Source of the DNA: RGIG7179 sp051893555 | GTDB taxonomy: Bacteria; Bacillota; Clostridia; Peptostreptococcales; Anaerovoracaceae | Reading direction: 5' to 3' | Assembly (NCBI GenBank): GCA_051893555.1 | Contig: JBJFHL010000012.1 | Span: 1-64,000, forward strand | DNA length: 64,000 nt | In this document: in pieces, positions 50,235 through 59,025 of the stretch | Position numbering within the stretch: the stretch's first letter is position 1 | Layout of the letters: every line of letters starts with the position of its first letter | Made by a program: the position numbers and the translations under genes | The notes under the pieces: model-generated | What the model was told of the DNA's origin: nothing | The model's database searches: none | What the model saw: only the letters and a program-made list of their open reading frames with translations

Positions 50235-51974
50235 ATGAAGAGAAGAATGCATGTGATCACACTGACGGTGATTCTGGCGCTGGTTCTGTCCACTGCCGGA
50301 GCATTCGCCTGCACAGCAATGTATGTGGGCAAGGATGTCAGTGCAGAAGGAACAACCGTTATAGCGCGAAGTGAGGACCAGGGAAGCGGATCCTACAACA
50401 AGATGTTCCTGGTACAGCCGAGAGTGACGAAGGCTGGACGGTACTTTGTTGATGAAGGAGAAGATCAGAACGGATTCAAGGTGCCGCTGCCGAAGACGAC
50501 ATATAAGTACACTTATGTGCCGGACTCATCCGATGCAGGTGACGGTATGTATCCTGCCAGCTGCACCAATGAATATGGTCTGGCTGTGATCGGTACTGTG
50601 TCTACCGGCGTGAAACCGGAATACGAGGCACTGGATCCTGTGATGGAGACCGGGACCGGGCTGCGTGAAGCGATTTTGCCGGGTTTGATCGCCTGCCAGT
50701 GCAAGACTGCACGGGGTGCTGTGGAAAAGCTGGGTGAGCTGGTGGATACTTATGGTTCCGAGGAATGGAATACTCTGTTCTTTGCGGATCAGAAAGAAGC
50801 ATGGATCTTTGAAATTTACGGCGGACATACTTATGCCGCCATGAAGATGCCGACCGATAAGGTAGCGGTATTCGGAAATCAGATCATGATCGACTGGGTT
50901 GACCCGCAGGATACCGAGAACTTCTTTTTCTCCAAGAACCTGTTTGAAACCATCGACAAGGCCGGCGGTGCTGTGAAGGATGCACAGGGCAGATACAATC
51001 TGGTGGAATCCATCGATACGGCTGAGAGAAGCGAATACTCCAACATGCGTACCTGGAGAGGCCATCAGGTGCTGGCACCTTCTTCCGTAGGAGCCTACAG
51101 CGATAAAGAATTCTACGAACTGTTCTATGCGCCGGATCAGAAAGTATCCGTCATCGATCTGATGCAGCTGTACGGTGATCGGTACGAAGGAACCGAATTT
51201 GATATGATGAAGGCAGAAAATGACGGAAGACGTGCCATTGGCGTAACCCGGCAGTCTGATGTACATATTATTCAAGTGAATGAAAACCTGCCGGCAGATA
51301 CCTGCATGCTGCAGTGGCTGTCCATGGGCAATGCAGAGCACGCAGTATTCGTTCCTGCATTCAGCGGCATCACGGATACCTACGCTGCATATAAGGTGGA
51401 TCTGAACCAGTACAGCGACAAGAGCATGTACTATGCATGCAAGCGGATCTGCGGCATCGCAGAGATGGATCGTGCATTCCTGTCTCAGGGCGTGAAGGAC
51501 TACAACCTGCTGCAGGAAAAGATCATGCTGAAAAATATGCAGAACGAGATCGCAAAGATCAGCAAGAAGTACAAAGAAAGCAAGAAGGCAGGAAGAGCAT
51601 ACGTAACTGCACTGGCGAATAAGAATGCCAAGGAGCAGTATCTGGGCACCACCAACCTGTACAATAATCTGCTGCTGACTGCAGTGGATAATGTCAATGA
51701 TCGTGCCAACAATGCCAGAAAGCACGCTTTTGTGGCAGACACGAAGATGACGCAGGCGGCAAACTTCTATGGATACACGGTGACAAAGAAGACCACAAAA
51801 GCCGGCAAAGTTTATACCTTGAAGGGTGCTGACAAGACATTCAAGGTAACACTGGGCCAGGCTGCGTACACTGTAACGGAAAACGGAAAGACGGCTGCAG
51901 CAGAAATGTCTAAGGCACCGTATGTATCCGGCGGATACGTTTACATTCCGATGGATTTCATCGAGAGCCTGTAA
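50235..51974 (+). CDS. Secreted C69-family dipeptidase
   Basis: 579 residues. A signal peptide (1-25, ending AGAFA) is followed directly by CTAMYVGKD, so cleavage exposes Cys26, the expected N-terminal nucleophile of the C69 (PepD) Ntn-hydrolase family. Further family motifs: GTTVIARSED, NEYGLAVIGT, TLFFADQKEAWIFEI. The last 60 residues (ending AEMSKAPYVSGGYVYIPMDFIESL in part) resemble a copper-amine-oxidase-type N-terminal domain seen on many clostridial surface proteins. Cell-surface or secreted dipeptide hydrolysis is inferred. Start chosen for AAAGGAG 6 nt upstream; a longer frame from 50208 lacks a ribosome site. Confidence 0.88.
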   Translation: MKRRMHVITLTVILALVLSTAGAFACTAMYVGKDVSAEGTTVIARSEDQGSGSYNKMFLVQPRVTKAGRYFVDEGEDQNGFKVPLPKTTYKYTYVPDSSDAGDGMYPASCTNEYGLAVIGTVSTGVKPEYEALDPVMETGTGLREAILPGLIACQCKTARGAVEKLGELVDTYGSEEWNTLFFADQKEAWIFEIYGGHTYAAMKMPTDKVAVFGNQIMIDWVDPQDTENFFFSKNLFETIDKAGGAVKDAQGRYNLVESIDTAERSEYSNMRTWRGHQVLAPSSVGAYSDKEFYELFYAPDQKVSVIDLMQLYGDRYEGTEFDMMKAENDGRRAIGVTRQSDVHIIQVNENLPADTCMLQWLSMGNAEHAVFVPAFSGITDTYAAYKVDLNQYSDKSMYYACKRICGIAEMDRAFLSQGVKDYNLLQEKIMLKNMQNEIAKISKKYKESKKAGRAYVTALANKNAKEQYLGTTNLYNNLLLTAVDNVNDRANNARKHAFVADTKMTQAANFYGYTVTKKTTKAGKVYTLKGADKTFKVTLGQAAYTVTENGKTAAAEMSKAPYVSGGYVYIPMDFIESL

Positions 51975-52012
51975 TCTGCAGAATGTATAAAACGAAATAA
52001 TCGATAAACCAC

Positions 52013-52072
52013 GAAAGGGGGCTGTCGCACAGTTGACGGATTCGGGCTGGGAGCGATAGCCTCCTTTCTTTC
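52013..52072 (+). terminator. Terminator after the C69 gene
   Basis: GAAAGGGGGCTGTCGC pairs with GCGATAGCCTCCTTTC across a 24-nt loop, followed by TTTC. Strong stem of 15-16 bp. Confidence 0.88.
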
Positions 52073-52117
52073 ATGAGCAAGGTATATATATTATGATAGA
52101 GAGCGGGTAGATGTAAG

Positions 52118-52558
52118 ATGTCAGTAATGGCGAGTATTGATATTGAATTGGAAAAAGGTATCCAAGCCAGCGAACTGATTGGTATGTTCAAGGCGATCGG
52201 CTGGGACTATTTAGATGAACAGGGAGAAATCTTTTTTCTCCCCATAGGCGACAAAGATTATGATTGGCAAAGTGAGAAAATGTCAAGAAAAGAATTTCGC
52301 AAGATAATAAAGAAAAAGACGGAGAATGGCGAAACGATAGGGGTTTCTTTGCTCTGGAAGAAGAGTGAAACAGGGGTGAATCTATTGACATTTCAGGAAG
52401 ATCGTTTCACTCTGATGATTAGTATCAATCGAAAAACATTAAGTGACAATTCATATTTCTTCCCGACAGATGTAAACTGGTACTTGCAGAAAATTCTTAT
52501 ACCGCTGCAAGCAAAAGGGTTGCCTGTGAAAGGATATGCTTTTTCAGAATACTTGTAA
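52118..52558 (+). CDS. Hypothetical protein, AT-rich orphan
   Basis: 146 residues; I do not recognise a family. It has a mixed alpha/beta look with a cluster of charged residues (GDKDYDWQSEKMSRKEFRK), no signal peptide and no membrane segment. Size, single-domain shape and isolation resemble orphan immunity or small stress proteins, but nothing confirms that. Base composition is lower in GC than its neighbours and Arg/Lys codons are AGA/AAA-rich. The ribosome site is poor; ATG 52127 is an alternative start. It has a terminator on the left and a promoter for the next gene on the right, so it is a single-gene unit. Confidence 0.6.
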   Translation: MSVMASIDIELEKGIQASELIGMFKAIGWDYLDEQGEIFFLPIGDKDYDWQSEKMSRKEFRKIIKKKTENGETIGVSLLWKKSETGVNLLTFQEDRFTLMISINRKTLSDNSYFFPTDVNWYLQKILIPLQAKGLPVKGYAFSEYL

Positions 52559-52603
52559 ACTGTAAAACTTAAGTATTTATAGCCATCCCTCTGCGGAAAT
52601 CCA

Positions 52604-52632
52604 TTGAATCTTCTGAATTTTCAGTGTATAAT
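52604..52632 (+). promoter_or_regulatory. Sigma-A promoter of the NSS transporter gene
   Basis: TTGAAT (52604-52609), 17-bp spacer, TATAAT (52627-52632). Places the transcription start near 52639, which rules out an in-frame ATG at 52624. Confidence 0.75.
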
Positions 52633-52692
52633 GTCAAAAGAGTACATGTTATAAGATATGTAACAGAATACGCAGAAGGAGCTCTTTTTGTT

Positions 52693-54021
52693 ATGGGTAA
52701 AGGAAACAATGTAAAATTCTCCACCCGGTGGGGATTTATTCTCGCTGCCGTTGGATCGGCTGTGGGTATGGCCAATGTCTGGGGTTTTCCGGCGAAGATG
52801 GGTGCAAACGGCGGAAGTGCCTTCCTGGTGGCATATCTGATCTTCGTTGCACTGTTCAGTGCAGTGGGTCTTGCTGCCGAATATGCGGTAGGACGCCGGG
52901 CCAGAACCGGCACGCTGGGGGCATACCGGGCAGCCTGGGAAACGCGCAGCCGGAGTCTCGGAACTGCCGGAGGACTGGTAGGCTGGCTTCCGCTGGCCGG
53001 TTCCATGTGCATCGCCATCGGTTATGCTGTCATTATTTCTTATGTACTAAAGGCATTCTGGAATTCCATTACGGGCAACCTGATGGAAGTGGACACGGAA
53101 ACCTGGTTCGGCACATTTTCCACCACGGAGTATTCTGTGGTGCCGTTTCACATCATCATTGTGGTGGGAACACTGCTGACCCTGTTTCTGGGTGCGAAAA
53201 GTATTGAAAAAACCAATAAGATTATGATGCCGGTCTTCTTCATCATTTTCGTTGTGCTGGCAATCCGGGTATCCATGCTGCCGGGGGCAGCGGAAGGGTA
53301 CCGCTTCATGTTTACACCGGACTGGGAGGCGCTGAAAAATCCGATGGTCTGGGTCTGGGCCATGGGTCAGGCTTTCTTCTCTCTTTCCGTTACCGGAAGC
53401 GGCATGATTGTGTACGGTGCTTATCTGGAAGACAGTGAAGATGTGGTTTATGTGGCGGTACGGACTGCAATCTGTGATACTATCGCGGCGATGGTAGCCG
53501 CCCTGGTCATCATTCCTGCTTGCTTCGCTTATGGACTGGATGTGGGTGCAGGCCCGTCTCTGCTGTTTGTCACCCTGCCGAGGATTCTGCAGGATATCCC
53601 GTTCGGTCAGGCTTTTGCGGTGATCCTGTACACTGCCATGATTTTTGCCGGTGTCAGCTCTTTACAAAATATGTTCGAAGCGGTGGGCGAATCCCTGCTG
53701 CACCGTTTCCCGAAGCTGAGCCGAAATCTGGTGCTGGTGCTTCTGGGTGTGATCTGCCTGGGCTTCGGTCTGCAGATGGAACCGATTTTCAACTGGGGAC
53801 CTTGGATGGATATCGTATCGATCTATATTATTCCTCTGGGAGCGACCATCGGTGCGATTTCCTGGTTCTGGATCATGAAGAAGGACGATCTGCTGGATGA
53901 GATCAATAAAAACGCATCCAGAATTCACGGCAGTCTGTGGTACAGCGCAGGAAAATTCCTGTATGTGCCATGTGCAGTGATTCTGTGCTGCGTCGCACTG
54001 TTTATGAAGGTGGCGTTCTGA
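52693..54021 (+). CDS. Sodium-dependent neurotransmitter-symporter (NSS/SNF) family transporter
   Basis: 442 residues, LeuT fold with about 11 membrane segments. TM1 reads GFILAAVGSAVGMANVWGFP; the substrate and sodium-binding turns are kept, but the outer-gate Arg of NIWRFP (R30 in LeuT) is Gly. The rest of the family signature (GANGGSAFLVAY, YTAMIFAGVSSLQNMFEAV) is present. Probably sodium-coupled amino-acid uptake; the substrate is not known. ATG 52693 is chosen because AGAAGGAG lies upstream and the promoter excludes earlier starts. Confidence 0.88.
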   Translation: MGKGNNVKFSTRWGFILAAVGSAVGMANVWGFPAKMGANGGSAFLVAYLIFVALFSAVGLAAEYAVGRRARTGTLGAYRAAWETRSRSLGTAGGLVGWLPLAGSMCIAIGYAVIISYVLKAFWNSITGNLMEVDTETWFGTFSTTEYSVVPFHIIIVVGTLLTLFLGAKSIEKTNKIMMPVFFIIFVVLAIRVSMLPGAAEGYRFMFTPDWEALKNPMVWVWAMGQAFFSLSVTGSGMIVYGAYLEDSEDVVYVAVRTAICDTIAAMVAALVIIPACFAYGLDVGAGPSLLFVTLPRILQDIPFGQAFAVILYTAMIFAGVSSLQNMFEAVGESLLHRFPKLSRNLVLVLLGVICLGFGLQMEPIFNWGPWMDIVSIYIIPLGATIGAISWFWIMKKDDLLDEINKNASRIHGSLWYSAGKFLYVPCAVILCCVALFMKVAF

Positions 54022-54027
54022 TTTTTC

Positions 54028-54056
54028 TTGACCTGCCGCTTCAAAAATGGTATAGT
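54028..54056 (+). promoter_or_regulatory. Promoter of the SRP RNA gene
   Basis: TTGACC (54028-54033), 17-bp spacer, TATAGT (54051-54056), about 15 nt before the RNA's 5' helix. Confidence 0.75.
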
Positions 54057-54070
54057 AGATAAAGTGAAAT

Positions 54071-54225
54071 ATTGCCCTTAAAAAGCTTCGTCTGGCATGG
54101 TTTGGGTCCTGCGCAATGGGATGCCGTGAACCTTGTCAGGTCCGGAAGGAAGCAGCAATAAGCGGAAGTTCTTATGTGCCGCAGACTAGCCTTCTCCAAC
54201 GCCTGCGAAGCTTTTTAAGGGCAAT
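54071..54225 (+). ncRNA. ffs: Signal recognition particle RNA, small bacterial type (4.5S/scRNA)
   Basis: The domain IV core GTCAGGTCCGGAAGGAAGCAGC is at 54135-54156, with its closing helix GCGG/CCGC. The 5' and 3' ends (54071-54090 and 54206-54225) form a 20-bp perfect helix. Length about 155 nt, longer than the usual 100-nt small form and lacking a recognisable Alu domain. With Ffh it targets proteins to SecY. Located before dnaX, the usual Firmicutes position. Confidence 0.93.
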
Positions 54226-54275
54226 CGCTTTATTTTGCACAAGTCTTCGGGTGCAGCGCGTGAGAAGGTGGAATT

Positions 54276-55925
54276 ATGTATACAGCACTTTACCGTGCCC
54301 AGAGGCCGGAGGTATTCAGCGAGATCCTCGGGCAGGAGCATATCGTAAAAATACTCAAATATCAGATTGCTACAGATACGGTCAGTCACGCCTATCTCTT
54401 TTGCGGTACCCGGGGAACGGGAAAAACCACCACAGCGCGTATCCTGGCAAAGGCGGTCAATTGCCTGGGAACGTCAGGTGACGGTAAATTCGAAGAGGGT
54501 GACGAAAGACCGTGCGGCCACTGCGCCAACTGCGAGGCCATAAAGAACGGGACTTTTATGGATGTCATCGAAATTGATGCAGCATCCAACAACGGCGTGG
54601 ACAGCATCCGGGAACTGCGGGAAAGCGTCAAGTATCCGCCGGCAGTGGGAAAAAAGAAGGTCTATATCATCGACGAAGTGCATATGCTGTCTACAGGTGC
54701 ATTCAATGCCTTACTGAAGACACTGGAGGAACCGCCGGAAAATGTCATGTTCATTCTGGCCACAACGGAGCCGCAGAAATTGCCGGCTACGATTCTTTCC
54801 AGATGTATGCGTCTGGACTTCAAGAGAGTGCCGTTGCAGACACTGGCAGACGGCATGCGAAGAATCTGCGGGGAGAAAGGCATCGAGATCACGGACGGCG
54901 CAGTGCGGCTGCTGGCAAACAGCGCAGATGGTTCTGTCCGGGATGGTCTCAGCATTCTGGATCAGGTCATTGCGGCAGGGGATAAACAGATCGACCGGGA
55001 AAAAGTGCTGGAGTACATCGGAACTGCAGGCGAGGACTTTTTTATCGAACTGACGGATCTGGTGGCAGTGCATAACGTGGCAGAAGCCCTGGTGCTGCTG
55101 GACCGGGCACTGGCCGACGGCAAGGATGTCAAGCAGCTGATGAAGGACTGGACCGCGCACTACCGCAGTCTTCTCATCACGAAATTTATCAGAAATCCGG
55201 AGGACATGCTGAACATGTCCACGGAGAATATAGATAGAATCCGGCAGCAGAGCCGGCAGATTTCCCTGGAGGAGATCAATGATGCCATACTCCGGCTTTC
55301 AAAGACAATCCAGGATGCCAGATGGTCCACCCAGCCGAGGATTCTCCTGGAGCTGGCCATCGTTGCGATCGCCACCAACCTGATTGATGAAGAAAAACTT
55401 GCGCCAAGGACAGCTATAGTTTCCGCAGCAGCACCGGCGCAGGAGATCGTGCACTTCGCAGAGCCGGCGCCAGCGGTACCGGCATCGTCAGCGGCAGCAG
55501 TTCCGCCGTCGGCAGTGCAGAGGCAGGAAAAACCGGCGGAAGTTTCCGCTTCGCGGAACACAGCGGCCGCAATCCCGGATCAGACTCCGACCATGAGTCG
55601 TGTACAGATGGACGACCTGTGGCATCAGATCTTTGAGGAAGGGGAAGGCAGTGCCAGCAGTTTTAACCTGATCCGCAGCGGGACGACTCTGGGTAATGTG
55701 GGGGAAAGCCAGTTTACCGTCCTGGCGAAAACCGGATTTGCGCAGCGGTATGCGGAGAAAATGCGTCCGGAACTGGAGCGTCTGATGGAACGGCATCTGG
55801 GACGCCACGTGAAGATGATCTGTCGCAGAGAGTCCGAAGAACAGAAACAGGAAGCAGATTCTCAGTTTGAAAACCTGGCGAAGATGGCCAGTGAAACGCT
55901 GGGAATTCATGTGGAAATTGAATAG
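54276..55925 (+). CDS. dnaX: DNA polymerase III subunits gamma and tau
   Basis: 549 residues. AAA+ clamp-loader motor with GTRGTGKTTTARILAKAVNC (Walker A), a zinc-binding CGHCANC, DEVHMLSTGAFNALLKTLEEPP (Walker B) and sensor-1 TTEPQKLP; then domain III, a Pro/Ala-rich linker (about 390-440) and a C-terminal domain to 549. I see no slippery A-tract that would make a short gamma form. First of the dnaX-ybaB-recR cluster. Confidence 0.96.
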   Translation: MYTALYRAQRPEVFSEILGQEHIVKILKYQIATDTVSHAYLFCGTRGTGKTTTARILAKAVNCLGTSGDGKFEEGDERPCGHCANCEAIKNGTFMDVIEIDAASNNGVDSIRELRESVKYPPAVGKKKVYIIDEVHMLSTGAFNALLKTLEEPPENVMFILATTEPQKLPATILSRCMRLDFKRVPLQTLADGMRRICGEKGIEITDGAVRLLANSADGSVRDGLSILDQVIAAGDKQIDREKVLEYIGTAGEDFFIELTDLVAVHNVAEALVLLDRALADGKDVKQLMKDWTAHYRSLLITKFIRNPEDMLNMSTENIDRIRQQSRQISLEEINDAILRLSKTIQDARWSTQPRILLELAIVAIATNLIDEEKLAPRTAIVSAAAPAQEIVHFAEPAPAVPASSAAAVPPSAVQRQEKPAEVSASRNTAAAIPDQTPTMSRVQMDDLWHQIFEEGEGSASSFNLIRSGTTLGNVGESQFTVLAKTGFAQRYAEKMRPELERLMERHLGRHVKMICRRESEEQKQEADSQFENLAKMASETLGIHVEIE

Positions 55926-55977
55926 TCAAACGAAATGAAATAACGAAATAAAAAAGAAAAATACGGAGGAATGAACA

Positions 55978-56328
55978 ATGGGAAAAGGAATGAGAGCAGG
56001 AAAGAAGCCATCCATGGGCGGCGGCAGCATGCAGAAGCAGCTGCAGCAGATGCAGGCGATGCAGAGAAAGATGGAAGCCCTGCAGGCGGAAATTGAAGAA
56101 AAAGAAATGACAACCACTGCAGGCGGCGGTGCAGTGACTGTAACGATTAACGGAAAGAAAGAAATCACAGATCTGCAGCTGAAGCCGGAAATCGTGGATC
56201 CGGAAGACATCGAGATGCTGCAGGACCTGATCATGGTTGCTGTCAACGAGGGGATTCGCCAGATTGAAGAAATGTCCAACGCAGAGATGAGTAAGCTCAC
56301 CGGCGGACTGGGAATCCCGGGACTGTAA
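55978..56328 (+). CDS. YbaB/EbfC nucleoid-associated protein
   Basis: 116 residues. Met/Gln-rich N-terminus (MQKQLQQMQAMQRKM), then TTTAGGGAVTVTINGKKEITDLQL and a helical end. Binds DNA as a dimer; usual partner of dnaX and recR. AGGA ribosome site. Stops 3 nt before recR. Confidence 0.95.
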   Translation: MGKGMRAGKKPSMGGGSMQKQLQQMQAMQRKMEALQAEIEEKEMTTTAGGGAVTVTINGKKEITDLQLKPEIVDPEDIEMLQDLIMVAVNEGIRQIEEMSNAEMSKLTGGLGIPGL

Positions 56329-56331
56329 GAT

Positions 56332-56931
56332 ATGAGACAGTATCCGAAACCACTGGAAATCCTGATCAATGAACTGTCCAAGCTGCCGGGGATCGGTGGA
56401 AAGACGGCACAGCGGCTCGCCTTTCACATCCTGTCACTGGACGACAGGGAGGCGGAGCAGCTGGCAAGCTCTATTCTGCGGGCAAAACGGGAGATGCGAT
56501 ACTGTTCCGTCTGCGGTAATCTGACAGACACCGACCCGTGCAGAATCTGCAGTGATCCTGCCCGCAGACAGGATGTGATCTGCGTGGTGGAAAGCCCGCG
56601 TGATGTGGCAGCCATGGAACGGATCCGGGAATATAACGGCTTATACCATGTGCTCCACGGGGTGATCTCCCCAATGGAGGGAATCGGTCCGGAGGACATC
56701 AATCTGAAATCTCTGATCGCGCGGCTGCAGGCCAGCGATGTGAAGGAACTGATCGTCGCCACGAACCCAAACATTGAGGGAGAAGCGACCGCCATGTACA
56801 TCGCCCGCCTGATCAAACCGGCCGGGATCAAAGTAAGCCGGATCGCCCATGGAATTCCTGTGGGCGGAGATTTGGAATATGCGGATGAAGTGACTCTTCT
56901 GAAGTCTCTGGAGGGGCGGAGGCAGCTTTAG
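56332..56931 (+). CDS. recR: Recombination protein RecR
   Basis: 199 residues. N-terminal HhH (LSKLPGIGGKTAQRLAFHIL), zinc finger CSVCGNLTDTDPCRIC, Toprim domain with CVVESPRDVAAME and the Walker-like ATNPNIEGEATAMYIA. Loads RecA with RecO at gaps. Its TAG stop overlaps the stop of the inverted yaaL gene by 4 nt, tail to tail. Confidence 0.97.
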   Translation: MRQYPKPLEILINELSKLPGIGGKTAQRLAFHILSLDDREAEQLASSILRAKREMRYCSVCGNLTDTDPCRICSDPARRQDVICVVESPRDVAAMERIREYNGLYHVLHGVISPMEGIGPEDINLKSLIARLQASDVKELIVATNPNIEGEATAMYIARLIKPAGIKVSRIAHGIPVGGDLEYADEVTLLKSLEGRRQL

Positions 56932-57137
56932 AGGGAGAGCTGCTTCTCTTTCGCAAGCTTCAGCAGGTAGGAATATCTGGTGCGGGCAGCTAAAAGATTG
57001 TAGGAAGCGTAGTCGATGGCATCGTTGTCTGTCAGCTCATTGAACAGGTTTGCAGCTTCATGGAGTTCGAGCCGGGCAGACTGAAGGGAATTCAGCAGAA
57101 ATTCGTTTTCCGAGTAAGGTTTTCTGTTTTCTTTCAT
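56928..57137 (-). CDS. YaaL-like DUF2508 protein, inverted relative to recR and bofA
   Basis: 69 residues, all helical, with LLNSLQSARLELHEAANLFN, the DYASYNLLAARTRYSYLLKLAKEK motif typical of DUF2508/YaaL. In B. subtilis the order is recR-yaaL-bofA on one strand; here yaaL sits in the same place but on the other strand. Its ATG follows AAAGGTG. The stop codon overlaps the recR stop. Function unknown in the family. Confidence 0.75.
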   Translation of the reverse strand: MKENRKPYSENEFLLNSLQSARLELHEAANLFNELTDNDAIDYASYNLLAARTRYSYLLKLAKEKQLSL

Positions 57138-57217
57138 GAAATATCACACCTTTCGCAATCAGTTTATTCTATTTTATTCCAAAACGACATAGTTTATACA
57201 AAGTGAAGGGGGATAAT

Positions 57218-57487
57218 ATGTTAGGACTGGAATTGAGCGTTTTTTTAACGTATGCGGGGGCATTGCTGCTGATTTTGCTTCTTGGCAAAATCTTTCTCTG
57301 GCCGCTGAAGCTGGTGGGAAAATTGCTGATCAGCAGCCTGGTGGGAGGCGTTCTGATTCTGGTGGTCAATCTGATCGCAGGAATGTTCGGGCTGCTTCTG
57401 ATTCCGCTGAACATCATTACCGCAGTGGTAGTCGGCGTTCTGGGAATTCCGGGCGTCATCTTGCTGCTGATCCTGTTTCTGTTCTGA
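57218..57487 (+). CDS. bofA: BofA-family pro-sigma-K processing inhibitor
   Basis: 89 residues, almost wholly hydrophobic: two to three membrane segments with FLWPLKLVGKLLISSLVGG and LLLIPLNIITAVVVGVLGIPG, the latter conserved in BofA. In Bacillus BofA holds the SpoIVFB protease inactive during sporulation. Start 57218 follows GAAGGGGG; a GTG at 57203 is upstream of that site. Supports a sporulating host. Confidence 0.9.
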   Translation: MLGLELSVFLTYAGALLLILLLGKIFLWPLKLVGKLLISSLVGGVLILVVNLIAGMFGLLLIPLNIITAVVVGVLGIPGVILLLILFLF

Positions 57488-57533
57488 AGAAGCAGCCGGA
57501 AAAACAAAACGAAAACATGTATCCAGCAATGCC

Positions 57534-57563
57534 AACACCTTTTTTTCACAAAAGGTGTTTTTC
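57534..57563 (+). terminator. Terminator after bofA
   Basis: AACACCTTTT (57534-57543) pairs with AAAAGGTGTT (57550-57559), followed by TTTTC. Confidence 0.85.
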
Positions 57564-57569
57564 TTATGG

Positions 57570-57575
57570 TATACT
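57570..57575 (+). promoter_or_regulatory. Candidate -10 of the ybaK-yitT operon
   Basis: TATACT; the best -35 is TTCACA (57545-57550) at 19 bp, which lies in the terminator loop. Tentative. Confidence 0.4.
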
Positions 57576-57629
57576 ATAGAAGAAAAATAGATTCAACTAT
57601 ATGAATTTTGATAAATGAGGTAGAACAAT

Positions 57630-58130
57630 ATGGCGATCGAAAAAGTAAGAGCATTCTTCCGTGACCTGGGCATGGAAGACAGAATCCAGGAATTTGATGT
57701 ATCCAGTGCAACGGTGGAGCTTGCAGCACAGGCTGTGGGCGTGGAGGGTGCCAGAATCTGCAAAACTCTGTCATTCAAAGATGGAGAAGACGGCTGCATT
57801 CTGATCCAGACGGCAGGAGATACGAAAATAGACAACCGGAAGTTCAAAGACACCTTCGGACAGAAAGCAAAAATGCTGACTCCGGAAGAAGTCGTGGAAT
57901 TTACAGGGCATGCCATCGGCGGCGTGTGCGCCTTTGCCATTGAAAATCCACGGGTGCGTGTATTTTGCGACGAATCCATGAAGCGGTTCGAAACGGTATT
58001 TCCGGCGTGCGGCAGTTCAAACAGTGCCATTGAGCTGACCTGTGATGAGATTTTCCGGGTCTCCAAAGCCGAGAAATGGATCGACGTGTGCAAACTTCCG
58101 GAAACGAAGCAGCCGGAGGGAGAGCAGTAA
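57630..58130 (+). CDS. YbaK/EbsC-family aminoacyl-tRNA deacylase
   Basis: 166 residues: FDVSSATVELAAQAVGVEGARICKTLSF, KIDNRKFKDTF, LTPEEVVEFTGHAIGGVCAFA and FPACGSSNSAIELT are family-typical, including the binding-pocket lysine (ICKTLSF) and GxxP-loop region. Family members hydrolyse mischarged aminoacyl-tRNAs (e.g. Cys-tRNA-Pro). The exact tRNA cannot be told. Ends directly at the yitT start. Confidence 0.88.
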   Translation: MAIEKVRAFFRDLGMEDRIQEFDVSSATVELAAQAVGVEGARICKTLSFKDGEDGCILIQTAGDTKIDNRKFKDTFGQKAKMLTPEEVVEFTGHAIGGVCAFAIENPRVRVFCDESMKRFETVFPACGSSNSAIELTCDEIFRVSKAEKWIDVCKLPETKQPEGEQ

Positions 58131-59000
58131 ATGGAACAGCGAATGACCGACGTGAAAAAAGATCTGAAGACACTGGCAATCCTGACGCTGGGAGCGGCCA
58201 TCTATGCGTTCAATCTGCGCAGCTTTGTCAATACGGGCGGGTTGTTTCCGGGCGGATTTGCGGGAATCACCCTGCTGATCCAGCGGATTGGAAGCCAGTT
58301 TTTCCATGTGGCGATTCCGTACTCTCTGGTCTATCTGCCGCTGAACATCGTGCCTGCCTATATCGGATTCCGGTTTATCGGCAAGCGGTTCACCATCTTT
58401 TCGTTTTATGTGGTGTTTCTGTCCAGCTTCCTGACGGATCTGCTGCCGGACATTACCATTACATATGATACCCTGCTGATCAGTATTTTCGGCGGCATCC
58501 TCAACGGCGTATCCATCAGCATCAGCCTGCTGGCAGGAGCCAGCGGCGGCGGAACGGATTTTATTTCCATCTACTTTTCGGAAAAGAAGGGTATTGACAC
58601 CTGGAATTACATTTTCCTCGGAAACGTATGCATTCTCACACTGGCAGGCGTGCTCTTCGGGTTTGATGCGGCGCTGTATTCGATCATTTTCCAGTTCTGC
58701 AGCACGCAGGTGATTCAGATGCTGTATAAGCGGTATCAAAAGGATACGCTGCTGATCATCACATCCAAGCCGAGAGAAGTCTACGAGCAAATCCGGATCA
58801 GCACCCATCACGATGCGACCCTCATTGAAGGAGAGGGCTGCTTTGAAGAGGCACCGCGTCATATTCTTTACTCTGTGGTAGGCCGCGGTGAAGTGGACCG
58901 GCTGATGCAGGAGATTCGGGCCATCGATGAAAAAGCATTTATCAATGTCATTCAGACAGAGCAGGTGAATGGACGCTTCTACCGGCAGCCGACCAGATAG
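58131..59000 (+). CDS. YitT family membrane protein
   Basis: 289 residues: five to six membrane segments (about 15-190; FVNTGGLFPGGFAGITLLI, AGASGGGTDFISIYFSEKKG) then a cytoplasmic DUF2179 domain (about 200-289) with DTLLIITSKPREV. Common Firmicutes membrane family, function not defined. Starts 0 nt after ybaK; ATG 58143 is an alternative. Convergent with the Nramp-like gene, 25 nt apart, and I see no hairpin between them. Confidence 0.88.
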   Translation: MEQRMTDVKKDLKTLAILTLGAAIYAFNLRSFVNTGGLFPGGFAGITLLIQRIGSQFFHVAIPYSLVYLPLNIVPAYIGFRFIGKRFTIFSFYVVFLSSFLTDLLPDITITYDTLLISIFGGILNGVSISISLLAGASGGGTDFISIYFSEKKGIDTWNYIFLGNVCILTLAGVLFGFDAALYSIIFQFCSTQVIQMLYKRYQKDTLLIITSKPREVYEQIRISTHHDATLIEGEGCFEEAPRHILYSVVGRGEVDRLMQEIRAIDEKAFINVIQTEQVNGRFYRQPTR

Positions 59001-59025
59001 AGGACAGACTCAGAAAAAGCAGGGA

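Noticed and set aside
54276..55925. Programmed frameshift in dnaX
   Set aside because: No slippery A-tract followed by a stem is visible; probably a single product.
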